From contig NZ_VBSP01000001.1 in assembly GCF_005864045.1 (NCBI RefSeq), positions 1 to 64,000 of the forward strand: a DNA stretch of 64,000 nucleotides, in the 5' to 3' direction. Numbering within the stretch: the first letter of the stretch is position 1; each line of letters starts with the position of its first letter. The notes below the pieces were generated by a model. It made no database searches. It saw only the letters and a program-made list of their open reading frames with translations, and was not told the origin of the DNA. This document shows, in pieces, positions 1-8,292 of the stretch. Source of the stretch: Ruoffia tabacinasalis (GTDB lineage Bacteria > Bacillota > Bacilli > Lactobacillales > Aerococcaceae). The translations under genes were made by a program, and so were the position numbers.

Positions 1-223
1 GTGGTGAATTAACCATATCAGAAAGGGGGTCTTTTTTCATCACCTAATGGGTGATGAAGCAGATTACTTTAAAGACTATTAAATCAATGTTAGGAAAGAC
101 TATTAGTAAAACTATGAATTATTCAGGATACTAAATATTAACGGAAATTTATAATATATTTAGTATTAAATTAGACACTTTTAGTTATAATATGATTACT
201 AGACTAATTTTGAGGTGATTTTT

Positions 224-946
224 ATTAAACGCTTTCTACTATTAACATCAATACTCGCGACTCTCATGCCTTATACAAATTCTTATACGCCAAACACGGC
301 AGTACTTGCTCAAGATACTTCGTCAGTACAGGAAAGAAACAGAGTAGACGAGGACGAAACAGAAAAAGATAATGAAGATGACAGCCTGAAACCCGAAGAT
401 ATTGAAGGTGCGGTCATTCATGAACCAGTTTTACCAACTGACTACGATGAAGAGGAAATCGAATCCTTGCCAGAAGATGGGACAGAAGCAGGCTATACTG
501 AAGAAAGCCTAAACGTGAATGGTTATGAGTTTTCTTTTAAAGACATGCGAGGAAACGAAGGCTTCGGTGATCATTTTGATGAATTAAATGAAGTCTTGAA
601 TGAAAACCGATTGGCTTATGTAGGTCAAAATAATATCAATACATTTTTTGGTCATTATTATGATTTATCGGGTACAGGCGTTTTTAATCCATTAGCGGAT
701 CAAGGTCTGCTAGAGATTGGAACAGAAGTGGTCATTACAGATGAAGATGGTTTAAGTAAAGGTTATGAAATTACTCAAACGATTGAATTTCTACATGAAA
801 ATCAACAAAAGCAATTTTACGGTGATGATTATATGCCTGATTTAGCTTACTACGGTAATGGTGATGATATGGTATATATTCAATATTGTCGTTGGGATAT
901 TCAGACTGGCCTATTAATCACAAATATTGGCTACCGCATTTGGTAA
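224..946 (+). CDS. Secreted acidic protein with sortase-like C-terminal domain
   Basis: About 240 aa. A basic, hydrophobic N-terminus (KRFLLLTSILATL) and an AVLA|QD site look like a signal peptide. An acidic low-complexity stretch follows (about residues 35-90). The C-terminal half resembles a sortase barrel: a His in FFGHYYDLSGTGVFNPL, a Cys in YIQYCRWD near the end, and a terminal Arg in GYRIW, in the order of a sortase His-Cys-Arg triad. No LPXTG substrate or other sortase gene is nearby, so the target is unknown. The start is odd. A strong site (GAGGTGAT, 212-219) lies 8 nt before ATT at 224; the only canonical alternative, GTG at 215, lies inside that site. The sortase call is inference from motif order. 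Confidence 0.55.
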   Translation: MKRFLLLTSILATLMPYTNSYTPNTAVLAQDTSSVQERNRVDEDETEKDNEDDSLKPEDIEGAVIHEPVLPTDYDEEEIESLPEDGTEAGYTEESLNVNGYEFSFKDMRGNEGFGDHFDELNEVLNENRLAYVGQNNINTFFGHYYDLSGTGVFNPLADQGLLEIGTEVVITDEDGLSKGYEITQTIEFLHENQQKQFYGDDYMPDLAYYGNGDDMVYIQYCRWDIQTGLLITNIGYRIW

Positions 947-970
947 TATTGTCATAACCAATATCAGAGG

Positions 971-1007
971 AATGAATCATGTTTTATAACGTGATTGATT
1001 TCTTTTT
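971..1007 (+). terminator. Probable rho-independent terminator
   Basis: Imperfect hairpin (ATGAATCATG, loop, CGTGATTGAT) followed by TTCTTTTT, just after the sortase-like gene. Confidence 0.5.
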
Positions 1008-1062
1008 GTAATTCATTATCAATGTGAGACATTGAAATATTTAATTTAAAGTAGGGATATAG

Positions 1063-1344
1063 ATGCATGTACATGTCTTGACAATCACCTTTATAATTAA
1101 TGATGCTTATTCTTTAAAAGATAAACGCCGCATCGTCAAAAGTATCATTCAAAAGAGTCAAGGTCGATTTAAAGTTTCAGCAGCAGAAGTTGCATTTCAT
1201 GATATATTAAATCAAAGTGAACTTGCTTTCGGGATTGTTACAAGCGATGCAAAGTTAGGCAAGAAGCGTTTAGAAGATATATTTGCCTTTATAGAGAGTA
1301 CTTATCCAATTATGGTTACTGAATATAATATTGCAGGAATGTAA
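1063..1344 (+). CDS. DUF503 (YlxP-like) small protein
   Basis: 93 aa, the usual length for DUF503. Family features are a hydrophobic first strand (VHVLTITFII), the SLKDKRRIVKSI helix start, and a second strand with SELAFGIVTSD. YlxP is a small ferredoxin-like-fold protein often encoded near nusA/infB/rbfA; here it stands apart from those genes. Its function is not settled. It is followed after 18 nt by a PNPOx-family gene with its own AGGAGG site, so the two may be cotranscribed. Confidence 0.8.
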   Translation: MHVHVLTITFIINDAYSLKDKRRIVKSIIQKSQGRFKVSAAEVAFHDILNQSELAFGIVTSDAKLGKKRLEDIFAFIESTYPIMVTEYNIAGM

Positions 1345-1362
1345 TTTTTTAGGAGGAAGAAT

Positions 1363-1797
1363 ATGGAATACAAAAAATATTTTACTTTATTACAAGATGA
1401 GATTGGTGCAGCTGTTTTTTCAACAGTGGACAATGAAGGATTGCCGCAAGCACGTTATATTAATGTAGGCGTAGGGAATGAAAAAGGAATCTTCTTCATG
1501 ACATCCCCTAAAACTGACTTTTACCAGCAATTAGAAGCGAAACCTGAAGTATCAATTACGGGAATGGCTAAATCTGATAAAGGTATTGAAGTTATTCGAG
1601 TCAGTGGATCAATCCGAAAAGTTGGAAAAGAGCATTTAAAAGAAATTCTAAAGGATAATCCATATGTTAATGATGTGTATCCAGATGAAGCAGACCAACA
1701 ATCTGTTCAAGCATTCCAATTATTTAAAGGACATGGTAAATATCAACATCTACAAAATAAAATCGCCGAACATTTTGAATTTGATGTAAAAGATTAG
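1363..1797 (+). CDS. Pyridoxamine 5'-phosphate oxidase-family flavoprotein
   Basis: 144 aa split-barrel protein. It opens with a helix and AAVFSTVDNEGLPQARYI, typical of the PNPOx-like FMN-binding fold, then IFFMTSPKTDFYQQL, the usual FMN-phosphate-contacting strand. The substrate cannot be told from sequence; many short members are FMN- or F420-dependent reductases of unknown role rather than PdxH. The start has AGGAGGAAGAAT just upstream. A hairpin follows the gene. Confidence 0.8.
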   Translation: MEYKKYFTLLQDEIGAAVFSTVDNEGLPQARYINVGVGNEKGIFFMTSPKTDFYQQLEAKPEVSITGMAKSDKGIEVIRVSGSIRKVGKEHLKEILKDNPYVNDVYPDEADQQSVQAFQLFKGHGKYQHLQNKIAEHFEFDVKD

Positions 1798-1805
1798 CTA
1801 TTCAG

Positions 1806-1836
1806 GGCGTCACTTTTTAACGAGAGTGACGCCTTT
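1806..1836 (+). terminator. Hairpin terminator
   Basis: Perfect 9-bp stem GGCGTCACT / AGTGACGCC with a short T run (TTT), after the PNPOx gene. The T tract is weak. Confidence 0.6.
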
Positions 1837-1931
1837 AATATTATAAATTTATGTGGAATAATTAACTTGAATCCATCGACAAAATTCTGTATAGTTTCAT
1901 AGGTGCGTCTAAGACAATTTTTAATATTTAC

Positions 1932-1985
1932 TTGATAACACAATATATAGTGTTATAATTTGTAAATAGACACAACATGTTGTTG
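1932..1985 (+). promoter_or_regulatory. Promoter with two NrdR boxes upstream of deoxynucleoside kinase
   Basis: A -35 TTGATA (1932-1937) and a -10 TATAAT (1954-1959) are 16 bp apart. The spacer itself (1938-1953) reads ACACAATATATAGTGT, a full match to the published NrdR-box pattern aCaCwAtATaTwGtgt. A second, weaker copy, ACACAACATGTTGTTG, is at 1970-1985, exactly 32 bp downstream. That is about three helical turns and the usual spacing of paired NrdR boxes. NrdR binding here would block polymerase. Confidence 0.8.
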
Positions 1986-2008
1986 CATGGAATAAAGGAG
2001 AGGAGTCG

Positions 2009-2680
2009 ATGGCGATTATAGTTGTTGGTGGAATGATTGGTGCTGGAAAGACAAGTGTAGCAAAATTAATTGGTAATGCACTTGGTTCAGATATTTTCTA
2101 TGAAAATGTGGATGACAATGAAATACTTCCATTATTTTATACCGCATCAGAGGAAGAACAAGAATTAAAAAGATATTCATTTTTATTACAGTTAGAATTT
2201 TTAAGTAGCCGTTTTTATAGTATTAAGGAGGCACTTGTTCACCGTAATAACGTATTAGATCGTTCAATCTATGAAGATTGGTACTTCGCGAAAGTAAACA
2301 ACGACTTAGGTCGTATTTCAAATCTTGAGTTTAGTATTTACGAAAAGCTTTTGACAAATATGCTTGAAGAATTGGATGAACTACCTAAAAAATCTCCCGA
2401 TTTAATGATTTATTTAACAGGCTCATTCGATACAATCTTAAAGAGAATCGGCATTCGTGGTCGTGAATTTGAACAAGATATCAATTTAGTGAACTATTAT
2501 GAAACACTTTGGAGTGGCTACGATGATTGGGTAGATAATCACTACCACGCATCACAAGTAATCAAAATTGATATTGATAAATACGATGTCGTTAATAACC
2601 CTGCTGATGCAGAAGTGGTTATTGAGCTAGTAAAAAATAAACTTGTTGAGATGGGTCAATTAGAACCTGCGACAAAATAA
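2009..2680 (+). CDS. Deoxynucleoside kinase (dGK/dAK family)
   Basis: 223 aa, cytosolic. It phosphorylates salvaged deoxynucleosides to 5'-monophosphates. Visible features: P-loop GGMIGAGKTS (residues 7-16), the substrate-site Glu in FYENVDDN, the DRSIYED motif (about residue 86) with the catalytic-site Arg, and a lid region GIRGREFEQ. The family is common in Lactobacillales, often as dak/dgk pairs; only one copy is present here. Paired NrdR boxes in the promoter tie it to dNTP supply control alongside ribonucleotide reductase. The start follows GGAGAGGAG. Preference for dG or dA cannot be decided by eye. Confidence 0.9.
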   Translation: MAIIVVGGMIGAGKTSVAKLIGNALGSDIFYENVDDNEILPLFYTASEEEQELKRYSFLLQLEFLSSRFYSIKEALVHRNNVLDRSIYEDWYFAKVNNDLGRISNLEFSIYEKLLTNMLEELDELPKKSPDLMIYLTGSFDTILKRIGIRGREFEQDINLVNYYETLWSGYDDWVDNHYHASQVIKIDIDKYDVVNNPADAEVVIELVKNKLVEMGQLEPATK

Positions 2681-2689
2681 ATACATAAA

Positions 2690-2724
2690 AAATCACCTTA
2701 AAGAGTTAATCTTTGAGGTGATTT
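2690..2724. terminator. Bidirectional terminator
   Basis: 15-bp stem AAATCACCTTAAAGA / TCTTTGAGGTGATTT with a 5-nt loop, between the convergent deoxynucleoside kinase and FAD oxidase genes. Confidence 0.85.
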
Positions 2725-2744
2725 CTTTGTTTAAGGATGAAGTA

Positions 2745-4130
2745 TTAATCAAAAATTTTACCTGGATTTAATCGATTGTCAGGATCAAATGCCAATTTAA
2801 TTTGTTTTAAGTAATGCAAATATTCGCTACTCATCACTTGTTTAAAGTATGGCTTTTTAACTAAACCAATACCATGTTCTGCAGAAGGTAAACCACCGAC
2901 TTCAGAGACATAAGCATATAAATTCGTCAGTATTTCATGTTTTTTCTCTTGCCATTCATCTTGGGTTAAGTCGCCTCGTAAGATAGAAGAGTGAATATTA
3001 CCATCTCCTGCATGCCCAAAACTAATGAAATTTAAACCACTATTTGCTTCGACTTCATGTGTATATTTGAAAAAATTCACAAATTCATTCACAGGAACGG
3101 AATAATCTAGAGGCTCTTGTTCAGAAATTGTTAGTATTCCTGCTAATATATTATCGCGTAAATCCCATGCAGTTAAACTATCTTCTTCAGAAAGCACTAA
3201 AAACTCAACTGCATTATGATCATGAGTAATTTTTTCTAATCGCTGAGCTTCTTCTTGAATGACCGCTTCTTGCATCCCATCAAAGGTCATTAATAAGTAG
3301 GCAACTCCTTTTTCACTTGGGAATGTTTTATTCAAGAGTTGTTCACTATATGCGATGGCACGACGTTCGAAAAACTCAACAGCCGTGATATCCAAACCAT
3401 TCCGCAAGATAGAAAGTACTGATTCCGCCGCATCGTCTAAAGAAGGGAAGGCGGCGATATAGGATTGTTTAAACTTAGGTAAGGGAATCACTTTTAAGTA
3501 GACTTTAGTAATGATTCCTAAAGTTCCTTCCGAACCAATAAATAGATGATTTAAGTTATAACCTGAACTGTTCTTAATTGCTACACTACCTGTCTCAATA
3601 ACGTCACTGTTAGCAAGGACGATTTCCATCTTACGAACGTATTCACGGGTTGTACCATATTTAACCGCGCGCATACCACCAGCATTTGTAGCTACATTAC
3701 CACCGATCGAACCGTGTTTTGCTCCAGGATCAGGTGGGTAGAAATAGCCTTTGGACTCTACATATTGTTGGACGTCACCGTTTGTGACACCAGGTTCTAC
3801 CACTAAAGTTAATGTATCTAAATCGAAGTCAATAATCTGAGTCATCCTGCTGAGATCGATGATTAACTCACCTCCGAACGCTGAAGTCGCTTCAGCTAAA
3901 CCAGTATTAGCGCCATAAGTAATTATGGCTAAGTCATTTTGGTTGGCATATTTAACTAAGTCGACGACTTCTTGAGTATTTAATGGATATGCCACCGCAT
4001 GAAGATTAACTTTTATACTGTGCTCATTCACCGAATAGGCTTCAGGAATGCGACTTCCTTGTAGAATGCGTGATGGCTCTGATATAATATTATCTAATTT
4101 CATAATTGCCTCCTTTGAAAAGCTTTTCAA
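2745..4130 (-). CDS. FAD-binding oxidoreductase, GlcD/D-lactate dehydrogenase type
   Basis: 461 aa, the normal length for this flavoprotein class. The N-terminal PCMH FAD domain shows VVDLVKYANQNDLAIITYGA and, later, PPDPGAKHGSIGGNVATNAGG, the FAD-pyrophosphate loop. The C-terminal FAD-oxidase cap ends in ISFGHAGDGNIH and LPSAEHGIGLVKK, with the metal/substrate-site His residues. These enzymes oxidise 2-hydroxy acids (glycolate, D-lactate, D-2-hydroxyglutarate). No GlcE/GlcF iron-sulfur partner is next to it, so a stand-alone enzyme is likely. The substrate is uncertain. Confidence 0.85.
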   Translation of the reverse strand: MKSFSKEAIMKLDNIISEPSRILQGSRIPEAYSVNEHSIKVNLHAVAYPLNTQEVVDLVKYANQNDLAIITYGANTGLAEATSAFGGELIIDLSRMTQIIDFDLDTLTLVVEPGVTNGDVQQYVESKGYFYPPDPGAKHGSIGGNVATNAGGMRAVKYGTTREYVRKMEIVLANSDVIETGSVAIKNSSGYNLNHLFIGSEGTLGIITKVYLKVIPLPKFKQSYIAAFPSLDDAAESVLSILRNGLDITAVEFFERRAIAYSEQLLNKTFPSEKGVAYLLMTFDGMQEAVIQEEAQRLEKITHDHNAVEFLVLSEEDSLTAWDLRDNILAGILTISEQEPLDYSVPVNEFVNFFKYTHEVEANSGLNFISFGHAGDGNIHSSILRGDLTQDEWQEKKHEILTNLYAYVSEVGGLPSAEHGIGLVKKPYFKQVMSSEYLHYLKQIKLAFDPDNRLNPGKIFD

Positions 4131-4176
4131 TACAATAAGAATAACAAATTAGTTAAATATTGTCATCAAAACTACA

Positions 4177-4968
4177 ATGATAAACTTTATAGAAAGTTGG
4201 AAAAAATTGAAAATTATTGTAAGAAAAAGAATGATTGGAACCATTCCAGTATTTGAAGTTGTTGAAGATACCGACCAAAATAAACCATTACCAATCATCG
4301 TATATTATCATGGTTGGCAAATTAATAAGACATTAGTAATTACCCAAGGTCGCAAGTTAGCGGCTAAAGGCTTTCGCGTTGTGTTACCAGATGCGGAGAA
4401 CCACGGTGAACGCATCCAAACGGTTTCAACGATACCTTCATTGACCTTTTTTAATAGTATTCATACAAATTTATTTGAATTTGGCTATATTATTGATTAT
4501 TTCAAAAAACGACATTTAACCACTAATTTCATTGGTGTAGGTGGTTTGTCGATGGGTGGAATGACAACTTGCGCCTTAATGACACATAATCCAGAAATTA
4601 ATGCTGCTGCTTGTATTATGGGAACGCCCGCATTAACTGATTATAGAAACATGATTCATCGTCATGCGACCAGTCGCAATATTTATTTGCCTCAGGACTA
4701 TTTTTATCTAACATCTTGGATTCCTAAGTATGATCTATCCCGTCAACCCGAATTATTAGGCGACAGACCTTTCTTTATCTGGCATGGGGATGAAGATGAA
4801 AAAGTTCCTTTTAGCCAAACAAAGGCCTTTGTAGAAGAGAATCCAGAGCTGAATATGGAAGTTATCTTCGAACATACTGGTCACCTTGTACAAACACAGA
4901 CGATGGATCGAATTTCTGACTTTTTTGAACGTAGCCATAATGACTATTTAGAAGGGTTACACAAATGA
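4177..4968 (+). CDS. Alpha/beta hydrolase (YitV-like esterase family)
   Basis: 263 aa alpha/beta-hydrolase. It has the oxyanion-side strand PIIVYYHGW, the nucleophile elbow GGLSMGGM (Ser about residue 126), an Asp in WHGDEDEKVPF and a His in EHTGHLV, which complete the triad. The closest class I recognise is the YitV/prolyl-oligopeptidase-like esterases; the substrate is unknown. The start is unsure: ATG at 4177 has no good ribosome site, while TTG at 4207 follows GAAAGTTGG. The end overlaps the RsuA start by 4 nt (ATGA), so the two are translationally coupled. Confidence 0.8.
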   Translation: MINFIESWKKLKIIVRKRMIGTIPVFEVVEDTDQNKPLPIIVYYHGWQINKTLVITQGRKLAAKGFRVVLPDAENHGERIQTVSTIPSLTFFNSIHTNLFEFGYIIDYFKKRHLTTNFIGVGGLSMGGMTTCALMTHNPEINAAACIMGTPALTDYRNMIHRHATSRNIYLPQDYFYLTSWIPKYDLSRQPELLGDRPFFIWHGDEDEKVPFSQTKAFVEENPELNMEVIFEHTGHLVQTQTMDRISDFFERSHNDYLEGLHK

Positions 4969-5702
4969 CGCTTGATGAGTTATTACAACAGGCACTCAAT
5001 TTGCCGGTTAAAAAAAGAAAAAGATTGCTACAGAGTAAACAAGTAACATGTGATGGAAAAATCGTTACAGATAGAATGCTTACGATTGATTCTGGCCTAT
5101 TTGATATTAGAGTAAAAGGTAAGCGCATCGGTGAAAATCTAGGACATACTTATATCGCTTTGAACAAACCCAAGGGGGTCTTGAGTGCTAAAAAAGATTT
5201 GGAATTCACTACCGTTTTAGAATTATTAAAAGAACAAGACTTTGATGAGAGTTTATCAATTGTAGGTAGATTAGACCGCGATTCAACAGGTTTAGTCTTT
5301 CTCACAAACAATGGTCAACTTCATTATTTATTTGAACAAGCGCGTTTTGCTAAAGAAAAGCAATATCATGTCACAGTGAATGGCAAGATGGACCAGAAAA
5401 TGGTGGAGGCATTTGAAAAAGGCTTGTTATTAGAAGGCGGAATTCAACTCAAACCAGCTGAATTACGCATCTTAAATCAATCGATGAGTGAAAGTACTGG
5501 GGTAGTTACTTTAACTGAGGGGAAAAGACATCAAATTAAACGTATGTTTTTACAATGTGGGGTTAAAGTCATAGGCTTACATCGCATCATGGTTGGTCCC
5601 ATTTATTTGGACAAGACAACGCAAAGTGGTCAATACCGACATTTATATAAAGAAGAGTTACAAGAAGTAAAAGAAATGATGCAAGAATTAAAACGATCAT
5701 AA
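4965..5702 (+). CDS. rsuA: 16S rRNA pseudouridine synthase (RsuA family)
   Basis: 245 aa. An N-terminal S4-like RNA-binding segment (about 1-60, with KKRKRLLQSKQVTCDGKIV) is followed by the synthase domain. The catalytic-Asp motif GRLDRDSTGLVFLTNNG is at about residues 101-117, with LTEGKRHQIKRMF and LHRIMVGP downstream. RsuA makes pseudouridine 516 of 16S rRNA; paralogues acting on 23S share these motifs, so the exact target is inferred. It is coupled to the upstream hydrolase by an ATGA overlap. Confidence 0.85.
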   Translation: MTLDELLQQALNLPVKKRKRLLQSKQVTCDGKIVTDRMLTIDSGLFDIRVKGKRIGENLGHTYIALNKPKGVLSAKKDLEFTTVLELLKEQDFDESLSIVGRLDRDSTGLVFLTNNGQLHYLFEQARFAKEKQYHVTVNGKMDQKMVEAFEKGLLLEGGIQLKPAELRILNQSMSESTGVVTLTEGKRHQIKRMFLQCGVKVIGLHRIMVGPIYLDKTTQSGQYRHLYKEELQEVKEMMQELKRS

Positions 5703-5827
5703 TTTGAATATTTATTTAGTACCTAATGAAAAAAATGAAATAAATTTACTGTGATAAAGTTATATTCTTCGTAAATTACGTGTAAAATGGTATGATTAAA
5801 CCACATATGATTAGAGGTGAATAGTCA

Positions 5828-6373
5828 TTGCAATTTTTTCAACCAATATTAGATAATTTTTTTAAATTTGATTTTTTAATTATTATTATAGCGATTGGTG
5901 CAGCGTTTCTTTATTACAAATGCTTAGAAAGCTGTAAGCAATTATTTAATATTTTAATCCCACGGGGAAATGTGGCTCTAGGTAAAGAAAATCAAAAAAG
6001 TATGAACAAACATTACGAGTTATATTTTGATTCAGATGGTGAGCAAGAAATTCTCCAAAAGCGTCAGAAAAGTAATAGTCTCTATGTATTATTTACAAAC
6101 GTCTGTGCGATATTCCCCTTGATGGGTTTATTAGGAACAGTCATTTCATTAATACCGATGGTTGGTGAATTAGATACAAGTTTATTCTTTATGGCATTGA
6201 CTTCAACATTTTGGGGGATTGTATTCGCCATTATCTTCAAAGCTTTAAACGGTTATTTACAAGCGAGGGTGGAGGAGAATAATGAATTAGTCCAAACATA
6301 TTTATTAAGAAAAGATGCGATTGTCGAACGACATGCGCGTCGAAATGACGAGGCCCCTTACGATGAAATTTAA
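5828..6373 (+). CDS. MotA/TolQ/ExbB-type proton channel subunit
   Basis: 181 aa membrane protein with a TTG start 7 nt after AGAGGTGA. TM1 is about residues 13-31. TM2 and TM3 carry the ExbB/TolQ signature: CAIFPLMGLLGTVISLIP, then ALTSTFWGIVFAIIFKALNG. Family members form a ring around an ExbD dimer and pass protons to do work across the envelope. The next two genes encode ExbD-like proteins, completing the pair. No TonB or outer-membrane partner exists in this Gram-positive setting, so what it drives is unknown. Confidence 0.8.
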   Translation: MQFFQPILDNFFKFDFLIIIIAIGAAFLYYKCLESCKQLFNILIPRGNVALGKENQKSMNKHYELYFDSDGEQEILQKRQKSNSLYVLFTNVCAIFPLMGLLGTVISLIPMVGELDTSLFFMALTSTFWGIVFAIIFKALNGYLQARVEENNELVQTYLLRKDAIVERHARRNDEAPYDEI

Positions 6374-6863
6374 AGAAATGATTGTTGATTTAACTCCTTT
6401 GCTTGATGTGATATTAATATTATTATTTATGGTATTAGCGACACAGTCTCAATCAACAGCGGAGACGATTACAGAATTAGAAGAAGAGGTTACCCATTTA
6501 GAACAAACACAAATGCCTCAAACGTATTCAGAACAAATTTGGTATCAAACGTATCAACAATCGATTGGGAAAGTAAATATTGTCTTTCCATCCAGCTTGG
6601 ATAATGATCCCATGTATTTAGTTTTGGAAGATGGATCGGAAGTTCAAAAACCTGAAACTCAAGACTTATATTCATGGCTTTCCTCTCAAATCGAGACAAT
6701 TGAACAAGAAGTTATCATTGTTTCGTTTACTTATAATAATGAGGAAATATTATTAAGAGATTATCGAAATATTCTATCAGCAATAACACAAATAGATCAA
6801 AATTCGAATAGTACAGTTGTGTATCAGGAACAGTTAATCGATCAAAGTAATAAAATTGAATAA
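6363..6863 (+). CDS. ExbD/TolR-like membrane protein
   Basis: 166 aa from ATG at 6363, chosen for GACGAGG upstream and because it just overlaps the ExbB stop. A short cytosolic start leads into one membrane helix with the ExbD signature VDLTPLLDVILILLFMVLA; the Asp is the family's proton-carrying residue. A coiled-coil-like linker (TELEEEVTHLEQT) and an extracellular alpha/beta domain follow (VIIVSFTYNNEEILLRDYRNIL), placed like the ExbD periplasmic domain. It sits between the channel subunit and a second ExbD-like protein. Confidence 0.8.
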   Translation: MKFKEMIVDLTPLLDVILILLFMVLATQSQSTAETITELEEEVTHLEQTQMPQTYSEQIWYQTYQQSIGKVNIVFPSSLDNDPMYLVLEDGSEVQKPETQDLYSWLSSQIETIEQEVIIVSFTYNNEEILLRDYRNILSAITQIDQNSNSTVVYQEQLIDQSNKIE

Positions 6864-6872
6864 GGAGTGGTA

Positions 6873-7283
6873 ATGATGGCTAGAAAAGACAATAAGAAAA
6901 AAAGTAAATTCGGTATTTGGGGTTGGCTTGTAGCAGCCTTAGTATTAGTAGGTGGAGGCTTCGGAGTCACGCAAGGTGGCTGGTTAGATGGTGGTTTAGG
7001 CGACGGAACCGAAACGACAGAGACTACGATAAATGAAACCAGCAGTGTTGGTGAAGGGAATGAGGAAGCGAAACACGTAAATATAACGATTTCTCAATCT
7101 GATATTTTTTGGGATAATGAAGCTGTGACAGAAGATGAAGTAGAATCACGTGTGAGCGATGAGGAAGACTCTACTACTTATACTGTGACAGATGATAATG
7201 CGATTAAAGCTACTTATGATTCAGTCATTGAAACTTTAACTGATTCTCAAGTTGATTTCCAAGAAGCTGAGGAACAATCTTAA
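6873..7283 (+). CDS. Single-pass membrane protein with ExbD-like extracellular domain
   Basis: 136 aa. A basic start (ARKDNKKKSKFG) precedes one membrane helix (GWLVAALVLVGGGFGVTQGG), a Thr/Glu-rich linker, and a C-terminal domain: VNITISQSDIFWDNEAV, an E-rich helix, TYTVTDDNAIKATYDSVIETL. This follows the strand-helix-strand-helix pattern of ExbD extracellular domains (ITI-x-I-x-N-x-x-V ... R-A-D-x-x-x-x-Y). It lacks the membrane Asp, so it is probably an accessory subunit. AAGGAG precedes ATG 6873 and ATG 6876; either may be the start. Confidence 0.6.
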   Translation: MMARKDNKKKSKFGIWGWLVAALVLVGGGFGVTQGGWLDGGLGDGTETTETTINETSSVGEGNEEAKHVNITISQSDIFWDNEAVTEDEVESRVSDEEDSTTYTVTDDNAIKATYDSVIETLTDSQVDFQEAEEQS

Positions 7284-7295
7284 TATAACTAAAAT

Positions 7296-7342
7296 ATAGA
7301 GAAATCTAGATTCATCAGAATCTTGGCTCTCTATTTGTTTAT
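7296..7342 (+). terminator. Terminator after the ExbB/ExbD-like cassette
   Basis: ATAGAGA ... TCTCTAT outer stem with an inner AGATTC/GAATCT stem, followed by TTGTTT. The inner loop is imperfect. Confidence 0.6.
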
Positions 7343-7401
7343 TCGTTATAATGTCAATATAGAAAACGCTTTATAATCATAAAAATGAAAGAAATTTAAC
7401 A

Positions 7402-8279
7402 ATGAAATTACTTAGTTACAGTCATAAAGATTCAAGCCATGTAGGTTTACTTACACCAGATGGTGTTCTTTCACTTGATATCCTTAGTAAATACACGGAT
7501 AAAGAGCCAAAAGGCTCACTCGAATCATTCATTGAGGAGAAACAATTTCCGTTAATTAAACAAATTATTGAAGAAAATAAAGCATCTTTCATTGAATCTG
7601 ATTATTTAAAATACGAAGATTTACATATTTTACCGTCAGTAAGTCGACCTGAAAAAATTATTTGTGTCGGTTTAAACTATTTAGACCATGTCTCAGAAGG
7701 TCCAGACTTAGATGTACCTGAAGAACCGGTCTTATTTAGTAAATTTAACAACGCTCTTTTTGCGGATGGGGAAGTTATACCTAAACCCTTAGATGGCGAA
7801 CAAATTGATTATGAATGTGATTTAGTTGTGATTATGGGAGAAACTGCCAAAGACGTGTCTGAAGAAGAAGCGTTGGATTATGTATTTGGTTATACGATTG
7901 GGAACGATTTGTCAGTACGAGACTTACAATTTAGATCAGGCCAATGGTTACTTGGTAAGACCCCAGACAAATTTTCGCCCATTGGCCCAGTAGTTGTGAC
8001 GTCAGACAGTATAAATCCTAATCAATTAAATATTTCTACTACGCGCAATGGTAAAATCGTTCAACAATCAAATACAGATAAAATGATTTTTAACTGTGCT
8101 AAAATTATTTCTTATATATCAAAATATATGACGCTTAACCCGGTGATTTAATATTTACAGGGACACCCGAAGGTGTTATCTTAGGCTATGATGAAACAGA
8201 ACAAGAGTGGTTAGACTCTGGTGACGAGATACAAATCACAATAGAAGGTATTGGAACACTTACGAATCGTATTAGTTAA
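7402..8279 (+). pseudogene. Fumarylacetoacetate hydrolase-family protein, frameshifted
   Basis: The first frame codes 249 aa ending at 8151: an N-terminal lid domain, then ICVGLNYLDHVSEG, the metal-binding EQIDYECDLVVIMG and GYTIGNDLSVRDLQ. At 8139-8143 the expected codons for NPGDLIFTGTPEGV are one base short (CCCGGTGAT in place of CCCGGGTGAT), so translation stops at NPVI. The missing C-terminus continues in the next frame (FTGTPEGVILGYDE to NRIS) and stops at 8277-8279. A single lost G in a G run is enough. This could be a young pseudogene, slippage or a sequencing error. The family hydrolyses or decarboxylates 2-oxo acids. Confidence 0.8.
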
Positions 8280-8292
8280 GGAGTGATTAACT

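Noticed and set aside
36-58. Perfect 9-bp inverted repeat TTCATCACC / GGTGATGAA near the window start
   Set aside because: The T run is before the stem on the + strand, so it is not a terminator in either direction; no other role is supported. An open frame from base 3 to 47 could be the end of an upstream gene but is too short to call.
5828-7283. Zorya-type defence (ZorA/ZorB) or flagellar MotA/MotB
   Set aside because: The channel protein lacks the long ZorA tail, the partners lack an OmpA-like peptidoglycan domain, and no helicase or flagellar genes are adjacent.
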